From Skermanella mucosa (lineage in GTDB: Bacteria; Pseudomonadota; Alphaproteobacteria; Azospirillales; Azospirillaceae): a DNA stretch of 64,000 bases. This document shows, one piece after another, positions 43,544 to 52,685 of the stretch. Both the position numbers and the translations under genes were made by a program. Location of the stretch: assembly GCF_016765655.2 (NCBI RefSeq), contig NZ_CP086106.1, forward strand, positions 4,796,501 to 4,860,500. The letters run 5' to 3'. Under the pieces are notes generated by a model that saw nothing but the letters and a program-made list of their open reading frames with translations, searched no databases and was not told where the DNA came from. How positions within the stretch are numbered: position 1 is the stretch's first letter; each line of letters starts with the position of its first letter.

Positions 43544-44530
43544 ATGCTCCGCACAAGCCGACTTGCAGCCGCCGCCCTGGTCTTCGCGACCGTCTCGGTA
43601 CCCGCCTGGGCAGCCGACACCATCCGGGTGCTGTCCCCCACCTGGCCCGGCTTCGCGCCCGTGTTCGTGGCCGCCGACAAGGGTTACTTCAAGGAACTCG
43701 GGCTGACGGTCGAGATGAAGTTCGAGGACGACCGGGCCAACGTCATAGCGGCGATGCTGCGCGGCGACATCGAGGTCGACATGCGCACCGTCGGCGAGCA
43801 CCAGGGCCGCCCGCGGGACGAGACCACGCCGGGCGTCATCATCGGCACGATCGACAAGTCGGTCGGCGGCGACGGAGTCATCGCGGACGGGTCGATCGGC
43901 GGGGTGGCCGACCTGCGCGGCAGGAAGATCGCGGTCGAACCCAACATCCCGGCCCGCCTGCTGCTCCAGCTCGCCCTGAAGAAGGAAGGCATGAGCCTGG
44001 ACGACCTGTCGATCGTGGAGATCGCGACCGCCGACACGATCGCCGTGTTCGCCGACAGCTCGATCGCGGCGGTCGGGACATACCAGCCGTTCCAGTCCCA
44101 GGCCATCACCGCCCTGCCGGACCGCAAGGGCAAGGTCCTGCTGTCGTCGGTGGACAGCGAGATCATCATCGACGTGATCACCGCCCGCCAGGACGACCTG
44201 AAGGACAACCCGAAGAAGTACCGGAACTTCCTGGCCGGCATCTACCGGGCGATCGACCTGTACAGGACGAACCCGGAGGAGTTCATCGAGCTGGCGGCTC
44301 CCCACTACAATCTCGGCGAGGACGAGGTGAAGGAGATCATCGACACCAGCCTGGCCTACACGCCGCTGGCCGAGGCCAAGGAGTTGATCGGCACCCCGGA
44401 CCGGCCCGGCCGGCTGCACGGGATCTTCGACACCGTCATGCAGCTCAACATCGAGAACGGCGCCGCCGACACCAAGCTGACCGCCGCCAGCCAGATCGAC
44501 GCCTCCGTGATCTCCCAGGTCGCCCCGTGA
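43544..44530 (+). CDS. ABC substrate-binding protein (LysR operon)
   Basis: A 328-residue periplasmic protein with a Sec signal (MLRTSRLAAAALVFATVSVP, cleavage after AWA near residue 23) and an NMT1/TauA-like fold (PTWPGFAPVFVAADKGYFKE, LGLTVEMKFEDDRANVIAAM). GAGGG precedes the ATG. First gene of the LysR-divergent operon; the permease and ATPase follow directly. The ligand is unknown. Confidence 0.87.
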   Translation: MLRTSRLAAAALVFATVSVPAWAADTIRVLSPTWPGFAPVFVAADKGYFKELGLTVEMKFEDDRANVIAAMLRGDIEVDMRTVGEHQGRPRDETTPGVIIGTIDKSVGGDGVIADGSIGGVADLRGRKIAVEPNIPARLLLQLALKKEGMSLDDLSIVEIATADTIAVFADSSIAAVGTYQPFQSQAITALPDRKGKVLLSSVDSEIIIDVITARQDDLKDNPKKYRNFLAGIYRAIDLYRTNPEEFIELAAPHYNLGEDEVKEIIDTSLAYTPLAEAKELIGTPDRPGRLHGIFDTVMQLNIENGAADTKLTAASQIDASVISQVAP

Positions 44531-44574
44531 CCCAGGGGCAGACGTCGGCGCTCCGCGGCCCGGATCTCCATGCC

Positions 44575-45399
44575 ATGGAAACCGGAACGAAGGCCGCCAG
44601 CGTGGCGCCGCAATCCCGGCGCTCCTCCCTCTGGGCCTTCCGCGGAACCCTGTCGCGGCCGGCCCAGGTCGGGATCGGCGTGGCGGCCAGCGTCGGCCTG
44701 CTGCTGGCGTGGGAGGCGGTCTCCCGGCTCGGGCTGGTGAACAGCCTCTTCCTGCCCGCGCCCAGCACCGTGCTGAACGCCATGCTGGTCATGGTCCAGA
44801 AGCAGGACCTGCTGTGGCATGCCGGCGTCTCGACCCTGCGGGTCTGGGCCGCCTTCGCGCTGGCGGCCGTGATGGCGATCCCGATCGGCATCCTGATGAG
44901 CAGCTACCGCGTCGTGGGCGCGGCGCTGGAGCCGATCATCGACTTCATCCGCTACCTGCCGGTGCCGGCATTGGTGCCGCTCTCGATCATCTGGTTCGGC
45001 GTGGGCGAAAGCACCAAGCTGTACCTGCTGTGGCTCGGCACCTTCTTCCAGCTCGTCCTGCTGGTCGCCGACGACATGCGCCGCGTGCCGCAGGAATACA
45101 TCGAGATCGCCCATACCCTCGGGGCCAACACCCGGCAGATGCTGCGCGACGTGGCGTTCCGGGCGATGCTGCCGGGGCTGGTGGACAATCTGAGGATCAC
45201 GCTGGGCTGGTGCTGGACCTACCTGATCATCGCCGAGATCGTCGCCGCCGACAGCGGCATCGGCTTCGTCATCTGGACGGCCCGCCGCTACATGAAGACG
45301 CCCGAGGTCATGGCCGGCGTGGTCGTGATCGGCGTGATCGGGCTGGTCACCGACCAGCTTCTCCGGGCCCTTCACCGCCGCGCCTTCCGCTACCTGTAG
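44575..45399 (+). CDS. ABC transporter permease (LysR operon)
   Basis: A 274-residue six-helix permease with the EAA loop HTLGANTRQMLRDVAFRAML (about residue 180). ATG 44575 is used here; GTG 44527 is in frame and overlaps the stop of the binding-protein gene (GTGA), and would add 16 residues. Either fits. Confidence 0.87.
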   Translation: METGTKAASVAPQSRRSSLWAFRGTLSRPAQVGIGVAASVGLLLAWEAVSRLGLVNSLFLPAPSTVLNAMLVMVQKQDLLWHAGVSTLRVWAAFALAAVMAIPIGILMSSYRVVGAALEPIIDFIRYLPVPALVPLSIIWFGVGESTKLYLLWLGTFFQLVLLVADDMRRVPQEYIEIAHTLGANTRQMLRDVAFRAMLPGLVDNLRITLGWCWTYLIIAEIVAADSGIGFVIWTARRYMKTPEVMAGVVVIGVIGLVTDQLLRALHRRAFRYL

Positions 45400-45410
45400 C
45401 AGGCCCCACC

Positions 45411-46199
45411 ATGACCCAGCCTCACCTCGCCCCCTATCTCGCCTTCGAGGGCGTCACCAAGCGGTTCGGCGACCTCGACGTGGTCGCACAGCCCTTCGAG
45501 ACCACCATCGCCCGCAACGAGTTCGTCGTCTTCCTCGGTCCGTCCGGCTGCGGCAAGACCACGCTGATGCGCATGATCGGCGGGCTGGACACGCCGTCCA
45601 CCGGGACGATCCGCCTGGAAGGGGCGCCGGTCGGCGGACCCGACCACCGGCGCGGCATGGTCTTCCAGTCCTACTCGTCCTTCCCCTGGCTGACCGTCGC
45701 CGAGAACGTCCATTTCGGCATGCGCTATCGCCGGGACCTGACGGAGCGGCAGAAGCTCGCCCGCCGGGACCACTACCTGGAACTGGTCGGGCTCTACGAG
45801 TTCTCCGACGCCTATCCGAACAAGGTGTCCGGCGGCATGCGCCAGCGGGTGGCGATCGCCCGCACGCTGGCGGCGGGGTCGGACGTGATGCTGATGGACG
45901 AGCCGTTCGGTGCCCTGGACGCGCAGCGCCGGGAACGGCTCCAGGTCGAGCTGCGGAGCATCCAGCGGCGCGACGCCAAGACCATCGTCTTCGTGACCCA
46001 CGACGTCGAGGAGGCGGTGTTCCTGGCCGACCGGGTCATCGTGTTCTCCAAGCGGCCCGCGCGGGTCATGGCGGACATCGACATCACCGGGCGCCTCGGT
46101 CCCGACCGCCCGCTGGAACTGCGCGACAGCCCCGAATTCTTCCGGCTGCGCGGCGAAGTCCTGAAACTGCTGCGCGAAGCCGCGGGAGACGAGGAATGA
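45411..46199 (+). CDS. ABC transporter ATP-binding protein (LysR operon)
   Basis: A 262-residue NitT/TauT-type ATPase with Walker A GPSGCGKTT (about residue 44), Q-loop VFQSYSSFPWLT, signature VSGGMRQRVAIARTL (about 142), Walker B LMDEPFGALD and H-loop FVTHDVEEA. Its stop overlaps the ATG of the first SDR gene, so transporter and enzymes are expressed as one unit. Confidence 0.9.
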   Translation: MTQPHLAPYLAFEGVTKRFGDLDVVAQPFETTIARNEFVVFLGPSGCGKTTLMRMIGGLDTPSTGTIRLEGAPVGGPDHRRGMVFQSYSSFPWLTVAENVHFGMRYRRDLTERQKLARRDHYLELVGLYEFSDAYPNKVSGGMRQRVAIARTLAAGSDVMLMDEPFGALDAQRRERLQVELRSIQRRDAKTIVFVTHDVEEAVFLADRVIVFSKRPARVMADIDITGRLGPDRPLELRDSPEFFRLRGEVLKLLREAAGDEE

Positions 46200-46954
46200 C
46201 CCTGCCCCGCTTCGACAACCGCACTGTGCTGGTCACCGGCGCCAGCCGGGGCATCGGCTTCGGCGTCGCCCGGGCCTTCGCCGCCGCCGGGGCCGACCTG
46301 CACGTGGCGGCGGAGAACGACGCGATCCACGCCGCGGCGGAGGCGCTGGGCGCCACCGCGCATCGGGCCGACGTGACGCGCGGCGACGAGGTGGCCGCCA
46401 TGGCGGCCCGCATCGGCGCCGTGGACGTGCTGGTCAACAATGCCGGCCTGGAGCTCATGACCCCGCTGGACGACGCCGGCACGGAGAACGAGGCGGCCTT
46501 CCGGCGCATCATCGAGATCAACATCCTGGGTACCTTCCTGGTGACCCGGGCGGTGGTCCCCGGCATGCGCGCGGGCGGCGCCATCGTCAACACGGCCTCG
46601 GTCTGGGGCCGCGTCGCGGAGCCGCTGTTCTCCGCTTATGTCGCGTCGAAGCACGCTGTGATCGGGCTGACCAAGACCTGGGCCAAGGAGCTCGGCCCCG
46701 CCGGAATCCGGGTCAACGCGGTGTGCCCCGGCTGGGTGCGGACGGAGGCCTCCATGCGCTCGCTCGGCCGGATGGCGGAGCGGGCGGGCCGGGGGGAAGT
46801 CGAGCTGCTGGACGACATCATCGCCGGGCAGGCGTTGCCCGGCCTCATGGAGCCGTCGGACATGGCGGGTCCTTATCTGTTCCTTGCCTCCGACCTCGCG
46901 GCCAACGTCACCGGCCAGAGTCTCGGAGCCGACCGGGGGGAAGTGCCGTGGTGA
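46196..46954 (+). CDS. SDR family oxidoreductase 1
   Basis: A 252-residue classical short-chain dehydrogenase. It has the Rossmann motif TGASRGIGFGVARAF (about residue 14), NNAGLEL (about 80), catalytic Ser in NTASVW and YVASK (Tyr/Lys at about 148-152). The C-terminus carries GQSLGADRGE in place of the usual GQ-DGG. The substrate is an alcohol/ketone of unknown identity, with NAD(P) as cofactor. It overlaps both neighbours, the ATPase and the second SDR. Confidence 0.87.
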   Translation: MTLPRFDNRTVLVTGASRGIGFGVARAFAAAGADLHVAAENDAIHAAAEALGATAHRADVTRGDEVAAMAARIGAVDVLVNNAGLELMTPLDDAGTENEAAFRRIIEINILGTFLVTRAVVPGMRAGGAIVNTASVWGRVAEPLFSAYVASKHAVIGLTKTWAKELGPAGIRVNAVCPGWVRTEASMRSLGRMAERAGRGEVELLDDIIAGQALPGLMEPSDMAGPYLFLASDLAANVTGQSLGADRGEVPW

Positions 46955-47658
46955 CAGGATTGAACGGACTCAGGACGCTGGTGACAGGGGCCGCGAGCGG
47001 GATCGGCCTTGCCGCTTGCGAGGCCCTGCGGGGCGCTGGTGCCCATGTGGTCGGGCTGGACCGCGCGCCAGCCCCGGCGGACGACGCCGGCCGGGTGGTC
47101 GCCGACGTGACCGACGAGGGTCAGGTGATCGAGGCGGTGGCTCTGGCCGCCGGGCGGCTGGGCGGCCTCGACCTGCTGGTGAACTGCGCCGGTATCGAGA
47201 TCGAGGCGCCGCTCCGCGCGATCGACATCGCCGACATGGACCGCATGTACGCGGTCAACCTGCGCGGCCCGATCCTGGTGGCGCGGGAAGCCCTGAAGGC
47301 CATGGAGCCGGGTGCCCGCATCGTCAACATCGCGTCGGAGCTCGCGTATCTCGGCCGCCAGGGCGCTTCGGGCTACTGCGCCACCAAGGGGGCGATGCTG
47401 TCGCTGACCCGGTCCTGGGCGCGGGAGCTGGCCCCCGGAATCCTGGTCAACGCCGTGGCCCCCGGCCCGATCGACACGCCGCTGCTGGGCTTCGAGCGCA
47501 TGACCGACGCCCAGAAGGCGCTGGAGAGCGCCAACCCCCTGGGCCGCATCGGCCGCCCGGAGGAGGTCGCCGCCGCGATCCTCTTCCTGGCGTCCCCTGC
47601 CGCCAGCTTCATCACGGGACAATGCATCAGCGTCGACGGCGGCGCGGCGATGCACTGA
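46951..47658 (+). CDS. SDR family oxidoreductase 2
   Basis: A protein of about 235 residues, a classical SDR with TGAASGIGLAACEAL (about residue 11), NCAGIEI (about 77), catalytic Ser in NIASEL, YCATK (Tyr/Lys, about 140) and a C-terminal ITGQCISVDGGAAMH. Two adjacent GTG codons (46948, 46951) can start it, with GGGGGGAAG upstream; the second overlaps the preceding stop (GTGA). A tandem of two different SDRs suggests consecutive oxidation/reduction steps or an epimerisation. Confidence 0.87.
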   Translation: MTGLNGLRTLVTGAASGIGLAACEALRGAGAHVVGLDRAPAPADDAGRVVADVTDEGQVIEAVALAAGRLGGLDLLVNCAGIEIEAPLRAIDIADMDRMYAVNLRGPILVAREALKAMEPGARIVNIASELAYLGRQGASGYCATKGAMLSLTRSWARELAPGILVNAVAPGPIDTPLLGFERMTDAQKALESANPLGRIGRPEEVAAAILFLASPAASFITGQCISVDGGAAMH

Positions 47659-47671
47659 AAGGATTGAACCT

Positions 47672-48445
47672 ATGGTCGAAAGCGTCTTCATGGCCGAGCT
47701 GACCTGGCCGGAGTTCGCCGCCAAGGTGGCGGAGGGCGTCACCGTCTTCCTGCCCCTGGGCACCACCGAGCAGCACGGCCCCCACATGGCGATGAACGTG
47801 GACGTGGTGCTGCCCACCGCCGTGTGCGAACGGGTGGCTCGCAACGTCGGCGGCATCGTGGCCCCGACGATCCCCTATGGCTACAAGTCGCAGCCCCGCT
47901 CTGGCGGCGGCGAGGCGTTCCCCGGCACCACCAGCCTGGATGCCAACACCTTCTCGCTGGTCGTGCGCGACGTGATCAGGAGCCTGGGCACCGACGGCGT
48001 GCGCCGGCTTGTGGTGGTGAACGGGCATTTCGAGAACTGCTGGCCGGCGGTCGAGGGCGTCGACCTGGGCCTGCGCGAGCTTCGCCGCGACGGGATTCCC
48101 GACATGCAGGTGATGCGGCTGGAATACTGGGACTTCGTCGGCCGCGACACGCTGGACCGGCTCTTCCCCGAGGGTTTCCCCGGCACCGAGCTGGAGCATG
48201 CCAGCCTGCTGGAGACATCGCTGATGCTGCTGCTGCGGCCCGACTTGGTCGACATGGACAAGGTGCCGTCCGACGGGCCGGCCAAGTTCCCCACATACGA
48301 CCGCCATCCCGTGCCGGAAGGGTTCGTCCCGGCCTCCGGCGTCCTGGCCCGCGCGCAGGGATCCTCGGCCGAGAAGGGGCAACTCCTGATGGACGACCAT
48401 GTCGAGCGGATTACCCGGGCCGTCCGCGCCGAATTCGGAGTTTGA
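47672..48445 (+). CDS. Creatininase family amidohydrolase
   Basis: A 257-residue protein with the metal-binding pattern of the creatininase superfamily: TEQHGPHMAMNVD (Glu, His and Asp, about residues 33-45), VVNGHFEN (about 114) and the Glu in LEHASLLETS (about 175). Members hydrolyse cyclic or linear amides (creatinine, formamides, mycofactocin precursor peptide). Next to a ureohydrolase it suggests a guanidino or cyclic-amide substrate. AAAGGATTG precedes the ATG. True creatinine activity is not established by the sequence. Confidence 0.83.
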   Translation: MVESVFMAELTWPEFAAKVAEGVTVFLPLGTTEQHGPHMAMNVDVVLPTAVCERVARNVGGIVAPTIPYGYKSQPRSGGGEAFPGTTSLDANTFSLVVRDVIRSLGTDGVRRLVVVNGHFENCWPAVEGVDLGLRELRRDGIPDMQVMRLEYWDFVGRDTLDRLFPEGFPGTELEHASLLETSLMLLLRPDLVDMDKVPSDGPAKFPTYDRHPVPEGFVPASGVLARAQGSSAEKGQLLMDDHVERITRAVRAEFGV

Positions 48446-48452
48446 GCAGACA

Positions 48453-49412
48453 ATGAGCGACAAGCGGTTCCAGCCCCTCGATTCCGCCGCCGTGCCCCGG
48501 TTCGCCGGGCTGCCGACCTTCATGCGGCTGCCCGTGGCCTCGCCGGAGGAGGTGGACGTGGCCCTGGTCGGCGTCCCGTTCGACGGCGGCACGACGAACC
48601 GGCCGGGTCCGCGCCACGGCCCGCGCGAGGTGCGCAACCAGTCCAGCCTGGTCCGCCGGGTCCATCATGCGACCGGCATCTGCCCGTTCGACCTGGTGCG
48701 CGTCGGGGACTGCGGCGACGCGCCGGTCAACCCGCTCGACCTGATGGAGAGCATCGACCTGATCTCCGGCTACTACGCCGGGGTGCGCCGGGCGGGCGCC
48801 GTGCCGCTGACGGTCGGCGGCGACCACTTGATCACGCTGCCGGTACTGCGCGGGCTGATCGACCAAGGTCCGGTCGGGCTGATCCATTTCGATGCCCATT
48901 CCGACACCTACGACAGCTTCTTCGGCAACCGCTACAACCACGGCACGCCGTTCCGGCGCGCGGTGGAGGAAGGGCTGCTCGACCCGAAGCGCATGGTTCA
49001 GATCGGCCTGCGCGGGGCAATCTCGGACGCGGCCAACTACGACTTCGCCAAGGCCAACGGCATCCGCCTGATCTTCATCGAGGAGTTCGACGAGCGCGGC
49101 CCGAAGGAGGTCATGGCGGAGGCGCGGGCGATCGTCGGCGACCGGCCGACATACGTGTCATTCGACATCGACATCCTCGACCCGTCCATAGCGCCTGGCA
49201 CCGGTACCCCGGAGATCGGCGGCATCACGTCGCGCGAGGCCCAGACCATGATCCGGCTGCTGCGCGGGCTGGACATCGTCGGGACCGACTTGGTCGAGGT
49301 ATCGCCGCCCTTCGACCCCTCGGGCGCCACGGCGCTGACTGCCGCGACCCTGATGTTCGAACTGCTCTGCGTGATGGCGGAGAGCATAAGCCTAAAAGCC
49401 GTGCAGCCATAA
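48453..49412 (+). CDS. Agmatinase/ureohydrolase family protein
   Basis: A 319-residue arginase-fold enzyme with the complete binuclear Mn site: GGDHLITLP (about residue 126), FDAHSDTYD (about 149-157) and SFDIDILDPSIAPGTGTPE (about 235). Family members split urea from agmatine, guanidinobutyrate, guanidinopropionate or free guanidine. Specificity cannot be read here. It starts 7 bases after the creatininase-family gene and completes the LysR operon. It would release urea, which the window has no visible urease to use. Confidence 0.87.
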   Translation: MSDKRFQPLDSAAVPRFAGLPTFMRLPVASPEEVDVALVGVPFDGGTTNRPGPRHGPREVRNQSSLVRRVHHATGICPFDLVRVGDCGDAPVNPLDLMESIDLISGYYAGVRRAGAVPLTVGGDHLITLPVLRGLIDQGPVGLIHFDAHSDTYDSFFGNRYNHGTPFRRAVEEGLLDPKRMVQIGLRGAISDAANYDFAKANGIRLIFIEEFDERGPKEVMAEARAIVGDRPTYVSFDIDILDPSIAPGTGTPEIGGITSREAQTMIRLLRGLDIVGTDLVEVSPPFDPSGATALTAATLMFELLCVMAESISLKAVQP

Positions 49413-49516
49413 AAGCCTCGCCTAACGATTAAGCATCGAAACGCATGCCGCCTGTCGACTCCTGCCTTCGCTTGTCGCCGGGAAGGACCGACGGGCGTGA
49501 ATGCACCGGGATCCTC

Positions 49517-49533
49517 ATTCAAGTGACTTGAAT
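49517..49533. promoter_or_regulatory. Perfect 17-bp palindromic operator
   Basis: ATTCAAGTGACTTGAAT is a perfect palindrome around a central G. It lies immediately upstream of, and shares its last base with, the -24 element of a sigma-54 promoter, so a protein bound here would block RpoN polymerase. The XRE-cupin regulator encoded at the end of the operon (53372) is the natural candidate. Confidence 0.6.
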
Positions 49534-49548
49534 GGCATGCAAGTTGCT
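49533..49548 (+). promoter_or_regulatory. Sigma-54 promoter of the amino acid-type ABC operon
   Basis: TGGCATG-CAAG-TTGCT matches the RpoN consensus with one substitution (C to T in the -24 block). The start would be near 49,560, about 45 bases before the TTG start codon. Confidence 0.65.
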
Positions 49549-49605
49549 GAAGATACCCTGAGCGCCGGTCCAGGCGTCATGCCCTATCCCGCACAGGAGA
49601 GTGCC

Positions 49606-50460
49606 TTGCCCCTTTCCCAATTCGCCCGCCTGATCAAGACCGCGGCCGTGGTGTTCGCCGCCGCCGGTGCCGCTTCCTCCCCCGCCTTCGCCGACCAGCT
49701 CGACGACATCCGCAAGAAGAAGGAGATCGTCATCGGGACCGAGGCGCAGTTTCCGCCGTTCGAGTACCTGGAGGACGGCAAGATCGTCGGGTACGCCAGC
49801 GACCTCCTGCAACTGGTCGCGGCCGACCTGCCGGGCGTCAGGCTGAACCAGCTGGACGTGCCGTGGCCGGCGATCCTGCCGGGCCTCAGCGCCGGCAAGT
49901 TCGACTTCGTGGTCACCTCCGTGACCGTGACCAGGGAGCGGGCCGAGCAGTACGCCTTCACCGTGCCGATCGCCGAGGCCACTGTCGCCCTGGTCAAGCG
50001 CAAGGGCGACGCCTCGATTACTAGGCCGGAGGACATCGCCGGCAAGGCCGTGGGCTCCCAGACCGCGTCAGCCCAGCTGAAGGCGCTCCAGGCCTTCGAC
50101 GAGAAGCTGCGCGGCACCGGCTCGGGAGTGGACGGGATCACCGAGTATGTCAGCTTCGACGAGGCCTATACCGACCTCGCCGCCGGCCGGATCGACGCCG
50201 TGTCGCAGGCGCTGTCCAACCTGGCCCCGCTGGTCAAGGCACGCGGCGACATGTTCGAGATCGTCGGACCGACCATCGGCCCCAAGACCTATTATGCCTG
50301 GGCCGGCCGCAAGGACCCGGCCAGCGCCTCCCTGGTGAAGCTGTTCAGCGACGGCATCGCCAAGGCCAACGCTTCCGGCAAGATGGCGGAGCTTCAGATG
50401 AAATGGTTCGGCTTCACCATGGAGGTGCCGGCCGACGCGGTGCCCGAGCCGACGATGTGA
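49606..50460 (+). CDS. Polar amino acid-type ABC substrate-binding protein
   Basis: A protein of about 284 residues, an SBP_bac_3 protein with a Sec signal (ARLIKTAAVVFAAAGAASS then PAFADQ) and mature features KKEIVIGTEAQFPPFEYLED and DFVVTSVTVTRERAEQYAFT. The start is TTG 49606 with CAGGAG 6 bases before it; an ATG at 49579 is also in frame. The ligand is probably an amino acid-like or guanidino compound. Confidence 0.85.
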   Translation: MPLSQFARLIKTAAVVFAAAGAASSPAFADQLDDIRKKKEIVIGTEAQFPPFEYLEDGKIVGYASDLLQLVAADLPGVRLNQLDVPWPAILPGLSAGKFDFVVTSVTVTRERAEQYAFTVPIAEATVALVKRKGDASITRPEDIAGKAVGSQTASAQLKALQAFDEKLRGTGSGVDGITEYVSFDEAYTDLAAGRIDAVSQALSNLAPLVKARGDMFEIVGPTIGPKTYYAWAGRKDPASASLVKLFSDGIAKANASGKMAELQMKWFGFTMEVPADAVPEPTM

Positions 50461-50491
50461 TCAGGCGCCGCGCGCACCCGGGGAATCCCTG

Positions 50492-51145
50492 ATGTTCGAT
50501 CCCGCCATCATCGTCCCGTACCTGCCGACCCTGATCGAGGGCGCCGGAATCACCTTCGCGGTGTCGATCCTGGCGATCCTGCTCGGCATCCCCTGCGGGC
50601 TGGCCCTGTGCTTCCTGCGGCAGAGCCGGGGACGGGTGCCGGCGACCGCGGCCGCGGTCTATATCAGCTTCTTCCGGGGCACGCCGCTGCTGGTGCAGCT
50701 CCTGGTCTTCTTCTACATCCCGCCGGCCTACGGGATCGAGCTGCCGGCCTACCTGACGGCGGTCGCGGTGCTGACCATGAACACCACGGCGTTCCAGGCG
50801 GAGATCTTCCGCGGCGGATTGCACGCGATCCCGCGCGGACAGGTCGAGGCGGCGCGGATGCTGGGTTTCACCCACGGCCAGGTCCGCCGCCGGGTACTGG
50901 TGCCGCAGATGCTGCGCGTCATGCTTCCGGCCCTGACCAACGAGGCGATCGACATCCTGAAAAGCTCGTCCCTGGTGTCGGTCATCGCCGTGTCCGAGCT
51001 GCTGCGACGCGGCCGGCAGGTCGCCGCCGCCACGTACCACCCGCTGGAAGCCTACGCGGCGACGGCGCTGATGTACCTGCTGCTGGTCTCCCTTGTCGCC
51101 TATGCCGGACGCCACGCCGGCCGGCGGCTCAGCCTGTCCCGGTGA
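50492..51145 (+). CDS. Polar amino acid ABC transporter permease 1
   Basis: A 217-residue HisM/GltK-type permease with five helices, SFFRGTPLLVQLLVFF (about residue 52) and the EAA loop [20 protein letters not shown] (about 127). Its stop shares bases with the next ATG (TGATG). Confidence 0.88.
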   Translation: MFDPAIIVPYLPTLIEGAGITFAVSILAILLGIPCGLALCFLRQSRGRVPATAAAVYISFFRGTPLLVQLLVFFYIPPAYGIELPAYLTAVAVLTMNTTAFQAEIFRGGLHAIPRGQVEAARMLGFTHGQVRRRVLVPQMLRVMLPALTNEAIDILKSSSLVSVIAVSELLRRGRQVAAATYHPLEAYAATALMYLLLVSLVAYAGRHAGRRLSLSR

Positions 51146-51828
51146 TGCCCATGCCCGACCAGTCCGTTACCCTGCGCTACGCGGAACGGTTCCTCGACGG
51201 CTTCCTGACCACGGCGTGGATCTGCGGCGTCTCCCTCTGCGCCGCCGTGGCGCTGGGTCTGGCGTTATTCCTGGTGCGCCGCCTGCCCTTCGCGCCGGCC
51301 CGCTGGTTCTATGACGGCTATGTCGGGATGCTGCGCGGCACGCCGTTCCTGATCCAGGTGTTCCTGCTGTATTACGGCGGCCCCGGCCTGGGCCTGCGGC
51401 TGTCCGCCACGACGACCGCGCTGATCGGGCTGAGCGTCTATGGGAGCGCCTATTTCGCCGAGATCTTCCGGGCCGGCTTCGAGGCCGTGCCGCGCGGCCA
51501 GATCGAGGCCGCCCGGATGCTGGGGTTCGACCGGGGGCAGATCCTGCGCAACGTGGAACTGCCGCAGATGGCGGCACTGATCATCCCGCCCTCGGTCAAC
51601 CAGTGCATCATCCTGATCAAGGAATCCGCGGTCCTGTCCGTGATCACCGTGCCGGAACTGACCACCGTCGCCACCCGGGTGGTCTCCGAGACCTTCAGTT
51701 TCGCGGAACCCTACCTGCTGCTGGCGCTGCTCTACTGGCTGCTGGTCGAGACGACGGCCCGCGGCGGCCGGTGGCTGGAGCACGCCACCGGCCGACACCT
51801 GACAACCACCAAGGGCCCGCCCCCATGA
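51145..51828 (+). CDS. Polar amino acid ABC transporter permease 2
   Basis: A 227-residue HisQ/GltJ-type permease with [20 protein letters not shown] (about residue 55) and the EAA loop [20 protein letters not shown] (about 122). It forms a heterodimeric channel with permease 1, and its stop overlaps the ATPase start. Confidence 0.88.
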   Translation: MPMPDQSVTLRYAERFLDGFLTTAWICGVSLCAAVALGLALFLVRRLPFAPARWFYDGYVGMLRGTPFLIQVFLLYYGGPGLGLRLSATTTALIGLSVYGSAYFAEIFRAGFEAVPRGQIEAARMLGFDRGQILRNVELPQMAALIIPPSVNQCIILIKESAVLSVITVPELTTVATRVVSETFSFAEPYLLLALLYWLLVETTARGGRWLEHATGRHLTTTKGPPP

Positions 51829-52685
51829 CCAAGTCCCAGGGCGCCGCCGTGCTCAGCCTGCGCGGCGTGCGCAAGAGCTTCGGCGGCCATACCGTGATCG
51901 ACGGGATCGACCTGGACGTCCACCGTTCCGAGGTGATCTGCATCATCGGCCCGTCCGGATCGGGCAAGAGCACGCTGCTCCGCTGCATGAATTTCCTGGA
52001 GGAGTATGACGGCGGCGAGGTCGTCATCAACGGGCGGCTGCTGGGCTATTCGCGGGACGCCGGGGGGAAGCGGGTGCGCGACCGCGACGTGGTCGTGGAC
52101 GAGACCCGGCGCGGCGTCGGCATGGTGTTCCAGCACTTCAACCTGTGGCCCCACATGACGGCTCTGGGGAACGTCACCGCCGCGCTGCGCCTGGTCAAGC
52201 AGATGCCGAAGCCCACGGCCGACGCGCTGGGGGCGGAGATGCTGGCCAAGGTCGGCCTGTCCGACAAGGCCGGGCAGTATCCCGCCCGCCTGTCCGGCGG
52301 GCAGCAGCAGCGCGTCGCGATCGCCCGCGCGCTGGCGATGCACCCCTCCGTCATGCTGTTCGACGAGCCGACCTCGGCGCTCGACCCGGAGTTGGTCGGC
52401 GAGGTGCTCCAGGTGATGCGCGGCCTCGCGGCGGAGGGCATGACCATGGTGGTCGTGACCCACGAGATGGGCTTCGCCGCCGAGGTGGCCGACCGGGTCG
52501 TGTTCATGGACGCCGGCCGCATCGTCGAGCAGGGGCCGCCCCGGTCTCTGTTCGGAGCTCCCTCCCACCCCCGGCTGCACCAGTTCCTGGAGACCTGGAG
52601 ACAGCGCAACGCGGGATTCACCACGCTCACGTCGGATGCCGCCCGACATCCACATCAGGAAGGAAACCAGATCCATGTCCGCTGA
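51825..52685 (+). CDS. Polar amino acid ABC transporter ATP-binding protein
   Basis: A 286-residue GlnQ/HisP-type ATPase with Walker [10 protein letters not shown] (about residue 43), Q-loop [12 protein letters not shown], signature [15 protein letters not shown], Walker [14 protein letters not shown] and H-loop VVTHEMGFA. About 20 extra residues ([20 protein letters not shown]) precede the Q-loop. Its 3' end overlaps the DUF1989 gene by 11 bases in another frame. Confidence 0.9.
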   Translation: MTKSQGAAVLSLRGVRKSFGGHTVIDGIDLDVHRSEVICIIGPSGSGKSTLLRCMNFLEEYDGGEVVINGRLLGYSRDAGGKRVRDRDVVVDETRRGVGMVFQHFNLWPHMTALGNVTAALRLVKQMPKPTADALGAEMLAKVGLSDKAGQYPARLSGGQQQRVAIARALAMHPSVMLFDEPTSALDPELVGEVLQVMRGLAAEGMTMVVVTHEMGFAAEVADRVVFMDAGRIVEQGPPRSLFGAPSHPRLHQFLETWRQRNAGFTTLTSDAARHPHQEGNQIHVR

